Assembly: GCA_942492855.1 (NCBI GenBank)
Contig: OW818647.1
Coordinates: 1,302,001-1,366,000, forward strand
Source: G963677485 sp942492855
GTDB lineage: Bacteria; Armatimonadota; HRBIN16
DNA length: 64,000 nucleotides
Direction of reading: 5' to 3'
This document shows positions 1-8,786 of this stretch, in pieces. The stretch's first letter is position 1, and each line of letters starts with the position of its first letter. The notes under the pieces were generated by a model. The model was not told where the DNA came from. It saw nothing but the letters and a program-made list of their open reading frames with translations, and did not search any database. The position numbers were made by a program, and so were the translations under genes.

Positions 1-1697
1 TCCTCTTCCGGCCGCCTTATAATGCGGACGCTGAGCCGCACCGTCCAGAAGAGGTGCGGCCTATCATGGAGGCCTACCGAAGCGGTTACATCACAGTGGG
101 TGAATTCATCGATCCCCAAGACTGGAACCCGAGTATATCACCAGCAGTGGCAGGACATTCCCGACGCACGCCGGAAGACATCGCATCCATCATGATGTCA
201 TCCATTCGCAGCGGCAAAGGCAACACCATTTTGCTTCACGACGGTGGTGGCAACCGTGAAAACACAGTGAAGGCACTGGCTATCATATTGCCGAAGCTTA
301 AGGCCGAGAGGTACCGCTTTATCACCGCATCGCAACTACTGGGCGTTCCACGCTCGGTGATCATGCCGGCGGTTAATGGACGCGATGCTCGTCTCATGGG
401 AACAGACCGCATGGTATTCATGGTGAACTACGTGAGTACCTGGGTGGTCCACACAGTATTTATACTTGGCATCATGTTTGGAGTGGTACGACTGTTGATG
501 TTGTTGGTATTCGCGACTATCCAGCGTAGGCGCGAGCACACTAGACCAGATACGACGAAGGTGGATATCACGGTTAGCGTGGTGGTGGCCGCATTCAACG
601 AAGAGACGGTGATTGCTCGCACCGTTAAGGCCATCGCCGAGTCCACCTATCCTGTGAGACAGATAATCGTGGTAGATGACGGCTCAACTGACGGAACTCT
701 GGAAAGGTTGAATGAACTTGCTGAGCATATACCGTCATTGATCGTGCTTAGCCAGCCTAACGGGGGCAAAGCCGTGGCACTGAACTATGCGATCACGCGG
801 TGCGAATCTGAGGTGATGGTCTCGATAGATGCCGATACTCTGGTGGAACCCGATGCGATCGGTCTGATGGTGCCTCACTTCGCCGACCCTAAGGTGGGCG
901 CCGTGGCTGGGAATGTGCGTGTGGGGAATGTGCGTAATATCTGGACTGCCTGGCAGCATCTGGAGTACACCACAGGTCAGAACCTGGAGCGTCGGGCGTG
1001 GTCGGCGGTGAACGCCATCACCGTAGTACCTGGAGCCATAGGCGCCTGGCGAACCTCGGTCATCCAACAACTCGGTGGTTATGTAGCTGATACGATGGCT
1101 GAAGATATGGACCTCACATGGCGGGTGAGGATGGAAGGCTACCAAATCGTCAATGAATGCAACGCAGTCGGCCTGACTGAGGCCCCGGAGCAGTTCTCAG
1201 CCCTCTTCCGTCAGCGGTTCCGGTGGGCATATGGCACCCTTCAATGCCTGTGGAAGCACCGCAGGGCGGTGAGTCACTATGGTATGTTTGGACGCTTTGT
1301 GCTGCCCATGCACTGGGTTTTTCAGATCGGTTATCAGCTCTTTAGTCCGTTGGTGGACATCTCAATACTGCTCAGCCTGGTATGGATTGGCAGCGACTGG
1401 TGGAGTATGCATGTTCTACGCGGCGGCTGGGGATTGATGCCTGCCGCCAAGTATCAGCTTGAGGTGCTGATGGTGCTGGGGCTTGGTTTCCTGGCGTTTG
1501 AGATGGTGGCCGGTGTGCTGGCGATGCGATGGGATAAGCAACGCACGGGCATTGTATGGCTGATCCCTTTCCAAAGGCTGGCCTACCGGCAGATGTTGTA
1601 TGGGGTGGTGATCAAGAGCGTGTGGCATGCGTTGAACGGCTTGCGCACCGGCTGGAACAAGCTGGAACGCACCGGTAATGTGGGTGCCGAACGGTAG
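1..1697 (+). CDS. Polysaccharide deacetylase / family 2 glycosyltransferase fusion (5' partial)
   Basis: The frame is open from the left edge, so the true start is outside the window. Bases 6-20 encode FRPPY, the NodB-type deacetylase motif, followed by NADAEP. What remains is the tail of a deacetylase domain, then a membrane segment near bases 430-520 and a complete GT2 domain: VVAAFNEE, DDGSTDGT near base 675, a DAD metal motif near 830, ED near 1100 and QRFRW near 1210. Two or more C-terminal membrane segments follow (bases 1300-1390 and 1450-1530). The order deacetylase-TM-GT2-TM is a known bifunctional arrangement in envelope or exopolysaccharide (poly-GlcNAc-like) synthesis: GT2 polymerises an activated sugar at the inner membrane and the deacetylase trims N-acetyl groups. 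The actual sugar is not knowable from this sequence. No partner gene is visible downstream. Confidence 0.9.
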   Translation, partial: LFRPPYNADAEPHRPEEVRPIMEAYRSGYITVGEFIDPQDWNPSISPAVAGHSRRTPEDIASIMMSSIRSGKGNTILLHDGGGNRENTVKALAIILPKLKAERYRFITASQLLGVPRSVIMPAVNGRDARLMGTDRMVFMVNYVSTWVVHTVFILGIMFGVVRLLMLLVFATIQRRREHTRPDTTKVDITVSVVVAAFNEETVIARTVKAIAESTYPVRQIIVVDDGSTDGTLERLNELAEHIPSLIVLSQPNGGKAVALNYAITRCESEVMVSIDADTLVEPDAIGLMVPHFADPKVGAVAGNVRVGNVRNIWTAWQHLEYTTGQNLERRAWSAVNAITVVPGAIGAWRTSVIQQLGGYVADTMAEDMDLTWRVRMEGYQIVNECNAVGLTEAPEQFSALFRQRFRWAYGTLQCLWKHRRAVSHYGMFGRFVLPMHWVFQIGYQLFSPLVDISILLSLVWIGSDWWSMHVLRGGWGLMPAAKYQLEVLMVLGLGFLAFEMVAGVLAMRWDKQRTGIVWLIPFQRLAYRQMLYGVVIKSVWHALNGLRTGWNKLERTGNVGAER

Positions 1698-2026
1698 AGG
1701 ATGACTCGCAGATCGATCCTGCCGTCGAGGTTGGGGTTTCGAGGAGTATTCGTAGGGACGGCCCTTGTGGCCGTCCGAACACCTGCATGGATACAGAGCT
1801 GTCACCCCACAATGGTGATATTAGGTTGTACCCACCATGTTTACGGATGCCCACAATGGGCATCCCTACGAAAAGCGAAAGTTGGCCACTGTCAACTTTG
1901 GCGCCGGTCTTGTTCTCGAAATCCAACCGGTAATGGCTATCCGCCAGACCGGCGCGGTCTTAAGCCTTCTGCCACCGCTCGCCATCCTCCAGACCGCCCC
2001 GGACGTAGGCAATCGCTTGCCGCCCC
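1698..2026. repeat. Gene-free stretch: constant-loop hairpins and one GACCGG unit
   Basis: No gene is seen. Near 1755-1776 lies a hairpin with CCTTGTGG at its centre (ACGGCC/GGCCGT arms). At 1845-1866 lies another with arms GATGCCC/GGGCATC. At 1936-2004 is a GACCGG unit: arm GACCGGCGCGGTC, about 35 bases, then arm GACCGCCCCGGAC. The two arms can pair with two mismatches. Confidence 0.7.
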
Positions 2027-2548
2027 TCACTCTGCCTGGTATCTGAGCCAGCCGCGACTGGCGTAGTCGACACGTAACGGCAGCCGGTGGCATTGGATGT
2101 CTGCAGGAACACCCATTTGCGTGAGCATCTTCTGCCACTCCGGCAGTTCCAGGTTGACATACACATGCCGTTTGGCGGTATTGATGATGAAGTATCCTAT
2201 TTTGGTCTGACCTAGGATACCGCTCTTCATCACGCGAAAACTCGTCGCGTTCATTACATATAGGCCGTTGCACCAGTTGGATTTATATACACTGGCGTCG
2301 AATTCATTGGTCTTCTTTAGTGATAACTCGTAGTTGAATGCCTGGGGGCAAGCAGCATAAAATGAGCCATTGCTTTCCACACGGAACCGATCCCCAGATG
2401 GTGTCACCACGAAGTCAGAGATACTACTATAAAACTGCGAGATATAAGGCAAATATGCGATCCCAAGCACTAGCTGCGGCGGGATGATGCTCAATATCAT
2501 CAACAAACCACCAATAGCCAATAAGAACTTAACCATTGTCGCTTTCAT
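2027..2548 (-). CDS. Small membrane-anchored protein, paralogue of the upstream gene
   Basis: 173 aa, not recognised. Residues 5-30 form a hydrophobic signal anchor, and the rest looks exported with several Cys residues. It shares layout with its upstream neighbour: an N-terminal membrane segment, a central stretch of the type (I/V)GYF(I/V) + N-T followed by (R/K)-x-(V/C)Y-(V/L), and the ending A-R/S-RGWL-x-YQ. The start ATG overlaps the neighbour's stop by four bases (ATGA), so the two are translationally coupled. The pair looks like an old tandem duplication. I see no catalytic motif; a lineage-specific envelope protein is the safest reading. Confidence 0.7.
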   Translation of the reverse strand: MKATMVKFLLAIGGLLMILSIIPPQLVLGIAYLPYISQFYSSISDFVVTPSGDRFRVESNGSFYAACPQAFNYELSLKKTNEFDASVYKSNWCNGLYVMNATSFRVMKSGILGQTKIGYFIINTAKRHVYVNLELPEWQKMLTQMGVPADIQCHRLPLRVDYASRGWLRYQAE

Positions 2549-3027
2549 TCAACAGCCTTCTGGTAACCTAACCAGCCTCGAGCTTTGTAGTATCGTAGAA
2601 TGGGAGTGGGATACATTGTTGTTGTCGGCGATATTGTCAGTTCATGCAATGTCCTGCACCACTTGTCGTAGTCGCTGGTGAGATAACAGGTTTTTGTAGA
2701 ATTGTCATATACAAAATACCCCAGGAAGCCAACTCCGATCACTGCATTCTTGAGACAGCGGTATTGCGAGACATACATATCGGATCCAGTGTATGATTTC
2801 ACATCAGATACCATTTTCCAGTCCGAACTGTCCATCATTGCTGGCCAAATTGAATCTCCCCTACTCGCGGGCAGACTGTATTGAAACTGCGTGCCATCAC
2901 CACATGTCAGCATCGCATCGTAGTCGGGAGTATCTGCCATAAATGAGCTGATAGCTTTTACCCCAAGGATGCCGACCAGACATAACAGTGCGATCCCTCC
3001 AGACCATGGCAGATTCATATTCCGCAC
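2545..3027 (-). CDS. Small membrane-anchored protein, first gene of a paralogous pair
   Basis: 160 aa, not recognised. The start is probably GTG at 3027 behind a GGGAGAG run; an ATG three codons in is possible. A single hydrophobic segment (about residues 10-30) anchors an exported domain with paired Cys residues, ending KARGWLGYQKAVE. That ending and the central GYFVYDN-K-CYL stretch match the downstream gene, so the two are paralogues encoded as a coupled pair with a four-base overlap. Function unknown. Confidence 0.68.
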   Translation of the reverse strand: MRNMNLPWSGGIALLCLVGILGVKAISSFMADTPDYDAMLTCGDGTQFQYSLPASRGDSIWPAMMDSSDWKMVSDVKSYTGSDMYVSQYRCLKNAVIGVGFLGYFVYDNSTKTCYLTSDYDKWCRTLHELTISPTTTMYPTPILRYYKARGWLGYQKAVE

Positions 3028-3149
3028 TATCTCTCTCCCTAGATGGCTACTGGTTACTCCAGGCAGGTTTCGAGGTCTGCTGATCGTTATGCGGACGGTA
3101 CCTCGGTTCCCGTTCCTGATAATCTTGCTGTAATAACCAATCTACATGA

Positions 3150-3217
3150 CTATCCGCCAGACCGGCGCGGTCCTGAGCTTTGTATAGCAGCTAACCAGCA
3201 GCCAGACCGCCCCGGAC
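3150..3217. repeat. GACCGG unit, copy 2
   Basis: Same two-arm layout as 1936-2004 (CCAGACCGGCGCGGTC, about 30 bases, CAGACCGCCCCGGAC). It lies between the convergent ends of two transcription units and shows no coding content. Confidence 0.75.
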
Positions 3218-3263
3218 ATCACGTAACCAGACCGCTCAGACAGCGATATACCGAACCGCCCAG

Positions 3264-4928
3264 TTACGGGATAACCGGCGGCTTAACGGACATGGTGTGC
3301 GCATTCTGGGCATGGTAGATCAATGTGAGCTCCTGGAAGGCGTCACGCATGACGTCACCCTCCAGTTTTCCCTGCCGCTGGAACATCTCGCTGTCAAGCA
3401 GTGCCCGCAGATAGAAAATCCGCCATCGCCAGGCGGAGCACGCCTGCGGGGTGAGTTTGGCATCGACTTTCGAGACGATCTTGAAAGCCTCCAGGCAGCG
3501 GTCGTCCATATTTCCTGGAAGCCAGTTGGCTTCCATCAGCTTCACCACTTTGACCAGCTCCGTCACCACGTCGGGTGAATACTCAAAGGCGATGTATTCC
3601 CGCAGTGTGTCCAGTGCCGACCGGTCCGTTTGCCAGTAGAACTGGAAGCAGATGATCTTGTTGATATCCTCGTAGATGCCTTCGGAGTAGGGCATTCCGC
3701 CTGAGAGTTTGCCCTCGGTCTGGTTCCACAGACGCTGGAACCTGCCTGGCAGCGGGTTGGCGCCGTATCCGCCCCACGGCGCACGACCCCACATGCTGAT
3801 CTCAGGGAAGTTGATCAGCGGCAGTTTTCCGGGAACGCCTTTCTCCAGCGGGTAGCGGGGGAAGTCTTCATGTGCATCGGCCATCACGTAGTCCAGCCAG
3901 TCGTTGCCTGGAGCCAGGAACTCTTTGAGCCCCTCCCATTCGCCAGCGGGCGGAGTGTCGTAGACCCATGTGGAAAGCACGCTCTTGATGTGCGGGAACC
4001 GTTGACGCGCCAGCCGGGTGACATCGCGAGAGATGGCCGGGAAGCCCTTCGCACCCCATGGCCAGCACTGCTCGCAACCGCAGCCGCCCTCGTCGTACGG
4101 CCAGAGCACCAGGAAGTCGAGTTCAATATCCTTACAGGCGTCGTATATTTCGGCGTAGAGTTTGGTCAGATAGCGGTGCCCTTCGGGGTTGCTGGGACAG
4201 CAGTTCACACCGAGAGTGCCGCGCCGGCCCAGGTCATCCGGGTATTTGGTCGCCAGCACACTTGCCGGGGCGGTGCTGTAGCCCTGGTTGGGACACTGGA
4301 TGAGTCCGACCTGCAGGCCGATCGACTTGGCATCCAGCAGAGCACGCCGAATCTGCTTGAGGTTCTTCTGGGCGCGCGGATCATCAAGACCTGCAAAATC
4401 CCATGTGGGGAAGGTGACCACCACCGCATTCGCGCCCCAGAGGGCCAGATCCGCAAGGTAGTCCGCGATCTCCTCGGAGGGTGCGGCTTCGTAGTAGTTC
4501 ATGAAGTGCGTGGCGGCGTAGATCGCGCGGAAGGAACCCTCCGGTTTGGAGCTGCCGCGCCATGTGCCGGGAGTGAAGCCGCCCTGATCGAAGCGTGAGC
4601 AATGCAGCAGCTTACCCACTCCGTAGAGCAGACCGCGTTCATCGCTAGCCGTGATCTTGATACGGTCGGGGGCTGCGTCAGCTATCATGAAGCCCTCGGC
4701 ACCGATGCCGCTTTTCAAGGCGAGTTCGATGGTCAGTTCTGCTTTACCTGCAAGCCGTGTTTGCGCTGAACACCGGGAAGATACCTGCCGGGCGAACAAC
4801 TTCACGATGTTTTTCATCACCGCGGTAGGGCGTGGGGGCAGCATCACCCGTATGGACTGTACGGATGGCGAGGCGGAGACCGCCGAATTGACACAGAGCG
4901 TAGCCATGATCATCATCAACACCTTCAT
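3264..4928 (-). CDS. Secreted glycosidase-like protein (GH20/GH67-type N-terminal domain)
   Basis: 554 aa with a signal peptide (residues 1-19, ending VSA-S). Residues about 60-110 (ITASDERGLLYGVGKLLH) resemble the small alpha/beta domain that precedes the barrel in beta-hexosaminidases and alpha-glucuronidases. A TIM-barrel-like region follows, with a Cys-rich stretch PYDEGGCGCEQCWPWG near residue 275 where an acidic active site could sit. The start ATG has AAGGAG seven bases upstream. It is divergent from the URO-D gene at 5093. A secreted or periplasmic exo-acting sugar hydrolase is the likely role, but the substrate is unknown and no specific GH family can be assigned by eye. Confidence 0.75.
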   Translation of the reverse strand: MKVLMMIMATLCVNSAVSASPSVQSIRVMLPPRPTAVMKNIVKLFARQVSSRCSAQTRLAGKAELTIELALKSGIGAEGFMIADAAPDRIKITASDERGLLYGVGKLLHCSRFDQGGFTPGTWRGSSKPEGSFRAIYAATHFMNYYEAAPSEEIADYLADLALWGANAVVVTFPTWDFAGLDDPRAQKNLKQIRRALLDAKSIGLQVGLIQCPNQGYSTAPASVLATKYPDDLGRRGTLGVNCCPSNPEGHRYLTKLYAEIYDACKDIELDFLVLWPYDEGGCGCEQCWPWGAKGFPAISRDVTRLARQRFPHIKSVLSTWVYDTPPAGEWEGLKEFLAPGNDWLDYVMADAHEDFPRYPLEKGVPGKLPLINFPEISMWGRAPWGGYGANPLPGRFQRLWNQTEGKLSGGMPYSEGIYEDINKIICFQFYWQTDRSALDTLREYIAFEYSPDVVTELVKVVKLMEANWLPGNMDDRCLEAFKIVSKVDAKLTPQACSAWRWRIFYLRALLDSEMFQRQGKLEGDVMRDAFQELTLIYHAQNAHTMSVKPPVIP

Positions 4929-5092
4929 CTTTGGACTCCTTGCCCCGCCGCTGGCGGAACGCTAGTGGTAGGTTCCACACGGGGGCGGTTTGTTCCTGCA
5001 AGAGCCGCGAAGGCATGGTGTAGTCGACCATGCTGGCTTGACGCCGATACGTGGTAAAATAAGCCAAACCAGCATCCCAGGAGAGACCACAG

Positions 5093-6226
5093 ATGAACAG
5101 ACGCGAGCGCCTTAATGCCACCATACGCGGACAGAAGGTCGACAGACCCGCCGTCAGCTTCTACGAATTGGGCGGTTTCATGCCGAACCTCGACACTCAA
5201 GACCCGTTCAATGTGTATACCTCACCCTCTTGGAAGCCTCTGCTGGAGCTGGCGTATGAGCAGACAGATATCATCCGCATGGTCGCCCCCGCGATGACAC
5301 CGAGCCGTAACAACTGCGCCGGTTCTTATATCAAGGGCGAGAGCTACATCGAGAACGGCTCGCGCTTTAGTCGGACCACCATCGAGGTGGCAGGGCGCAC
5401 CCTCACCTCGCTGACCCGGCAAGACCCAGATGTGGCCACGATCTGGAACATCGAGCATCTGCTAAAAGACGTGGATGACCTCAAAGCCTATCTGCAACTG
5501 CCGGATGAGGTTTTTGATTACGACCAGGATGTCACACCGATGGTCACTGCCGAACAGGAGCTTGGTGATGCGGGCATCGTGATGGTGGACACCGCCGACC
5601 CGATTTGCATCGCCGCATCGCTGTTCTCGATGGAGGACTACACCGTGATGGCCTTCACCGAGAGGGAACTGTTTCACGAACTTCTTGCCAAGATCGCCCG
5701 GTGGCTGCACAGAAACACGGCAAGGACATCGGAGCTGTTTCCGGGGCGTTTGTGGCGAATATACGGCCCAGAATATGCGACCGAACCCTATCTGCCGCCT
5801 TCACTCTACAACGAGTATGTGGTGGGCTACACCAAACCGATGGTCGATATGATCCATACCCACGGCGGGTTCGCCCGCATCCACAGCCACGGCCGCATTA
5901 AGAGCTCGCTGCCCTATATCATCGAGATGGGGGCCGATGCGATCGACCCGATTGAGCCACCGCCTCTGGGCGATGTGGAGCTGGCCGATGTGCGGCGCGA
6001 ATACGGCGACAGGCTGGTGCTGTTTGGCAATATCGAGATTAGAGACATCGAGAACATGGAGCCTTCGCAGTTTGAGAAAGTCGTGGCGAAGTCGCTGGCT
6101 GATGGTACTCAAGGTGACGGCCGCGGGTTTGTGTTGATGCCTTCATCGGCGGCCTACGGCCGTGAGATCACACCGCTGACACTGGCGAACTACAGCACCA
6201 TGGTGCGTCTAGCTCAGCAGTTTTAA
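5093..6226 (+). CDS. URO-D superfamily protein (uroporphyrinogen decarboxylase-like), variant A
   Basis: 377 aa with the opening MNRRERLNATIRGQKVDRP typical of URO-D/MtaA-type proteins and a full (beta/alpha)8 layout. It carries RIHSHGR (His-x-His) where methylcobamide:CoM methyltransferases have a His-x-Cys zinc motif, and IDPIEPPP and LFGNIE later in the barrel. The Arg/Asp pattern of true HemE is not evident, and no other haem gene is nearby. Start: ATG with GGAGAG about eight bases upstream. Known relatives transfer methyl groups or decarboxylate porphyrins; many in polysaccharide-degrading bacteria have no known reaction. I would call it a URO-D family enzyme of unknown substrate. Two further homologues lie at 6649-7767 and 47035-48057. 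Confidence 0.85.
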   Translation: MNRRERLNATIRGQKVDRPAVSFYELGGFMPNLDTQDPFNVYTSPSWKPLLELAYEQTDIIRMVAPAMTPSRNNCAGSYIKGESYIENGSRFSRTTIEVAGRTLTSLTRQDPDVATIWNIEHLLKDVDDLKAYLQLPDEVFDYDQDVTPMVTAEQELGDAGIVMVDTADPICIAASLFSMEDYTVMAFTERELFHELLAKIARWLHRNTARTSELFPGRLWRIYGPEYATEPYLPPSLYNEYVVGYTKPMVDMIHTHGGFARIHSHGRIKSSLPYIIEMGADAIDPIEPPPLGDVELADVRREYGDRLVLFGNIEIRDIENMEPSQFEKVVAKSLADGTQGDGRGFVLMPSSAAYGREITPLTLANYSTMVRLAQQF

Positions 6227-6648
6227 GGCGGGGTGGGTTGGCTTGGGACGCGGGCTTTGGTAGAACGCGATTTACCGGGGCGGTCTGGCGGATAGCCTGT
6301 TTCCCATGCCTCACCGCCGCGACATCAATGTCTCGGCTATTGATCATTAAGACCGCTAAAGCGGCCTACGAAACATCGCACCGCTACAGTATATTGGAAT
6401 TGTCATATTGTATATCGTTACCATACTCTCATTCACCAGCTTCACATACAGGACGAAGTCCTGCAGCCTGCTTCAGCAGGGTTGTTGATCAATAGCCGAG
6501 ACATTCATGTCGCGGCGGCAGGCGTGGTGGCTAACCGCCAGACCGGCGCGGTCTTGGGGGTTCTGTAGCCGGTAGCCAGCAGTCAGACCGCCCCGGTCAT
6601 TCGCGTAATAACACAGAGCGCGACGGTTTACCCACCTACCGCCCAAGC
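6227..6648. repeat. TATTGATCA inverted-repeat element E1 plus GACCGG unit, gene-free
   Basis: Left arm 6316-6346 and right arm 6486-6516 are inverted repeats matching at 30 of 31 positions; the only change lies in the small loop of the outer hairpin (GACAT..ATGTC). Inside are further hairpins: CCGCTAAAGCGG at 6353-6364, CAGGACGAAGTCCTG at 6449-6463 and CCTGCTTCAGCAGG at 6467-6480. A half GACCGG unit precedes it (6276-6298) and a full one follows (6530-6598). No coding sequence is seen. Confidence 0.85.
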
Positions 6649-7767
6649 TCACCGCGCCGCGAACAGCTCGCGGTAGCGCAGCATGTTTTCGCGGAGCTGG
6701 CGGATGTTCTCCTCTGGCCAACTCTCCTTCGGCAGGTTGTAGAAGGGGGCCGTCGGAGGGTCGATGATGTTGACCTCCGCGCGAAGTCTATGCCGATTGA
6801 TGATCTCGGCTTGATCGGCCAACTGGTGTGACCACACGTTCTCGGTGGCTACGATGTGCTGCGGCATGCCCGCATCCACAAGCTGCTGAAGCTCCATCTG
6901 GCTGACATTCACGCCGATCACGCCCTCGGTCTGGCATACCTCACCGACCACCGCGCTCCAGTCGCCGCAACTGTGAATCGCAGTGGGTCCTAGCTCGCGG
7001 CCGATGGTCTCCAGCGATGGTCGGAAATACTTTTTGTAAAAGCTGGGGCTGATCATCACCAGGCTGTCCACGGACACGGTGGCTCCCATGTGTTTGGGTG
7101 CGTAGCTCCATCCGAATAGATGGGTGGGCACAAACAACTCGCCAAGCAGCTCTTTTTGCGCCTTCCACAGCATGATAAATGCCTGAGTGGCCAGCTCCAA
7201 AATTCGCTCAAACGCCTCGGGCTCCTCGTAGGCCGCCGCCAGAACGCCGTCATATCCCCAGAGTTTTCCGCACACATCCATCGGGCCCTGCATATCGGCC
7301 ACATGGATGGGGATGCGGCCCTCGGTCTCGTTCAAGAGGTAGCTCTGCATGTTCAGCCACCCCTGCGCCACACTGTCGGGGGTGATACATGGCTCAGGCA
7401 GACGGAACACATCCTCAGGCTGAAACACCAGAGGGTTGCAGGTGGTGTCCTCACCGGCGATGATCTCCGGTGCACCGAACATATTGGGGATGGTGGACTG
7501 CCGGCAACCTGGGAACAGCCCCGGGAGGAAGTCATCGCCGATCATACCGTGCAGGATGCATTCGTCCATGCATTTTCGCAGTCTTTGCTCCGGTGTATGG
7601 ACCCCGTTATAGTAGTCCACCGTGCAGGCACTGAGCTGCAGCGGGTACTCCGCGGGGTAGTCGGCCGGGTTCCACAACGCCTCCCAGCGCGCGGTGCTCC
7701 TCTGAAGCCTCTCCGGCGGGTATAGCTCGTCAATCTGGTCCAGGGCTTCTTTCACCCACTGCTGCAT
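6649..7767 (-). CDS. URO-D superfamily protein, variant B
   Basis: About 372 aa. The frame can open at GTG 7788, but an AGGAGG lies inside that extension, just before two consecutive ATGs at 7770 and 7767; the second has ideal six-base spacing, so I start there. It has URO-D barrel features: GYDGVLAAAYEEPEAFERIL, SPSFYKKYFRP and TAIHSCGDWS, where HSC fits the His-x-Cys metal motif of MtaA-type methyltransferases. It lacks the usual RER-(V/A) opening. Substrate unknown. It converges on variant A across repeat element E1; the two are not close paralogues by eye. Confidence 0.82.
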   Translation of the reverse strand: MQQWVKEALDQIDELYPPERLQRSTARWEALWNPADYPAEYPLQLSACTVDYYNGVHTPEQRLRKCMDECILHGMIGDDFLPGLFPGCRQSTIPNMFGAPEIIAGEDTTCNPLVFQPEDVFRLPEPCITPDSVAQGWLNMQSYLLNETEGRIPIHVADMQGPMDVCGKLWGYDGVLAAAYEEPEAFERILELATQAFIMLWKAQKELLGELFVPTHLFGWSYAPKHMGATVSVDSLVMISPSFYKKYFRPSLETIGRELGPTAIHSCGDWSAVVGEVCQTEGVIGVNVSQMELQQLVDAGMPQHIVATENVWSHQLADQAEIINRHRLRAEVNIIDPPTAPFYNLPKESWPEENIRQLRENMLRYRELFAAR

Positions 7768-7804
7768 CATCTGCCTCCTGTTGGTCACTTATATGTAACT
7801 GGTC

Positions 7805-7836
7805 GTCGGGGCGTCCCTTGTGGTGGCCCCTACGAC
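7805..7836. repeat. Constant-loop hairpin (CCTTGTGG type)
   Basis: GGGGCGTCCCTTGTGG followed by TGGCCCC, with a GTAG/CTAC outer pair. It belongs to the constant-loop family seen at 1755, 19800, 22544, 23600 and 45437. It sits upstream of the URO-D gene ending at 7767. Confidence 0.55.
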
Positions 7837-7915
7837 AACATCCGTCACATTACAAAGATAGCAAAGTTTACGCCCATATTACAGCATTATCCGGCCAGTT
7901 GTGGTGATGATTCGG

Positions 7916-8623
7916 CTAACTGCGCACATCCACACGCCAGTCGACGATATCCAGGTCGGGGTCAACAGCGGCTGGACGGTCGCGGTCAAGTACATCGCCT
8001 TGAGGCTCGTAGTTGAGGGAGCCAGACTGGTTCTGCCAACTTCCGTCCTGCTCGGTGCGGATATGCAGGTAGGCGTTGATGGCGGTGTTGTCATTCCCGT
8101 TGCCCAGCGCATCCCAGTATTTCGGGTTATTGTCATTGGGGTTCAGCGGAGCGCGGTTGGTGGCGATGATGTTGATCTGCAGCGCCTTGATATCTTCCAG
8201 CGTCTGCCCGACGTTGAGGATGGTGCTCATGTCGATGGTAAAGCGCAGCGTTTTGTTGTTCGCGCTGAGCTCGGTGGCCAATGGGGTGCCGATGGGACGC
8301 CGGTTGATGGGGTTGGCGGGGTCGATGATCTCATAAAGCGTCGACACACCATAGGTCTGCCCGACGGCATATTCCGCCACATGCGTAAATCGGCCTGCGG
8401 CGTAGCCATTGCCCCAGGGGGGTGTCAGCACCGGTTTCGGGCCGTTGCTGCCGATGGCATCGCCAGAGTTGTCGATGCACAAAAAATAGAGGTAGTCGGA
8501 TCTTATATTCCCGGCTACGGTGAACTCCACGATCAGACGTTTACCGCCCGCAACGGGGGTATCCGGGAACTTGGCGCATCCGGCCAGCAGCAATATGCAC
8601 ACGAGCAGCATGAGTTGTTTCAT
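7916..8623 (-). CDS. Putative lipoprotein
   Basis: 235 aa. MKQLMLLVCILLLAGC is a lipoprotein signal with lipobox LAGC (Cys16), so the protein is probably anchored by an N-terminal lipid. The body is beta-rich and Asn/Pro-rich, with stretches such as LRFTIDMSTIL and ALQINIIATN that resemble single beta-sandwich domains. No catalytic motif. A TATAAT lies only six bases before the ATG with no Shine-Dalgarno at proper distance, so the message may be leaderless. Function unknown. Confidence 0.75.
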   Translation of the reverse strand: MKQLMLLVCILLLAGCAKFPDTPVAGGKRLIVEFTVAGNIRSDYLYFLCIDNSGDAIGSNGPKPVLTPPWGNGYAAGRFTHVAEYAVGQTYGVSTLYEIIDPANPINRRPIGTPLATELSANNKTLRFTIDMSTILNVGQTLEDIKALQINIIATNRAPLNPNDNNPKYWDALGNGNDNTAINAYLHIRTEQDGSWQNQSGSLNYEPQGDVLDRDRPAAVDPDLDIVDWRVDVRS

Positions 8624-8786
8624 GCCTTTATTATAAGGTGTATTTGGTTTTGTTGCTTGCCTTTGTGGGTTTTGTGTTTAGGATGGCGGTTCGATGTGCG
8701 TAATGGCGTACGCCGGACGCCATTACGCACTGGCTGTCAGTCACCGTATTGCACCGGTCGGGTCATCTGCCCCCAGCCTACCCAGC

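Noticed and set aside
3870..4598. 242-aa open frame opposite the secreted glycosidase
   Set aside because: Antisense shadow without ribosome-binding site or recognisable domain.
5093..6226. True uroporphyrinogen decarboxylase (hemE)
   Set aside because: The metal-type HSH motif, absence of the HemE pattern and lack of haem neighbours fit the wider URO-D superfamily better.
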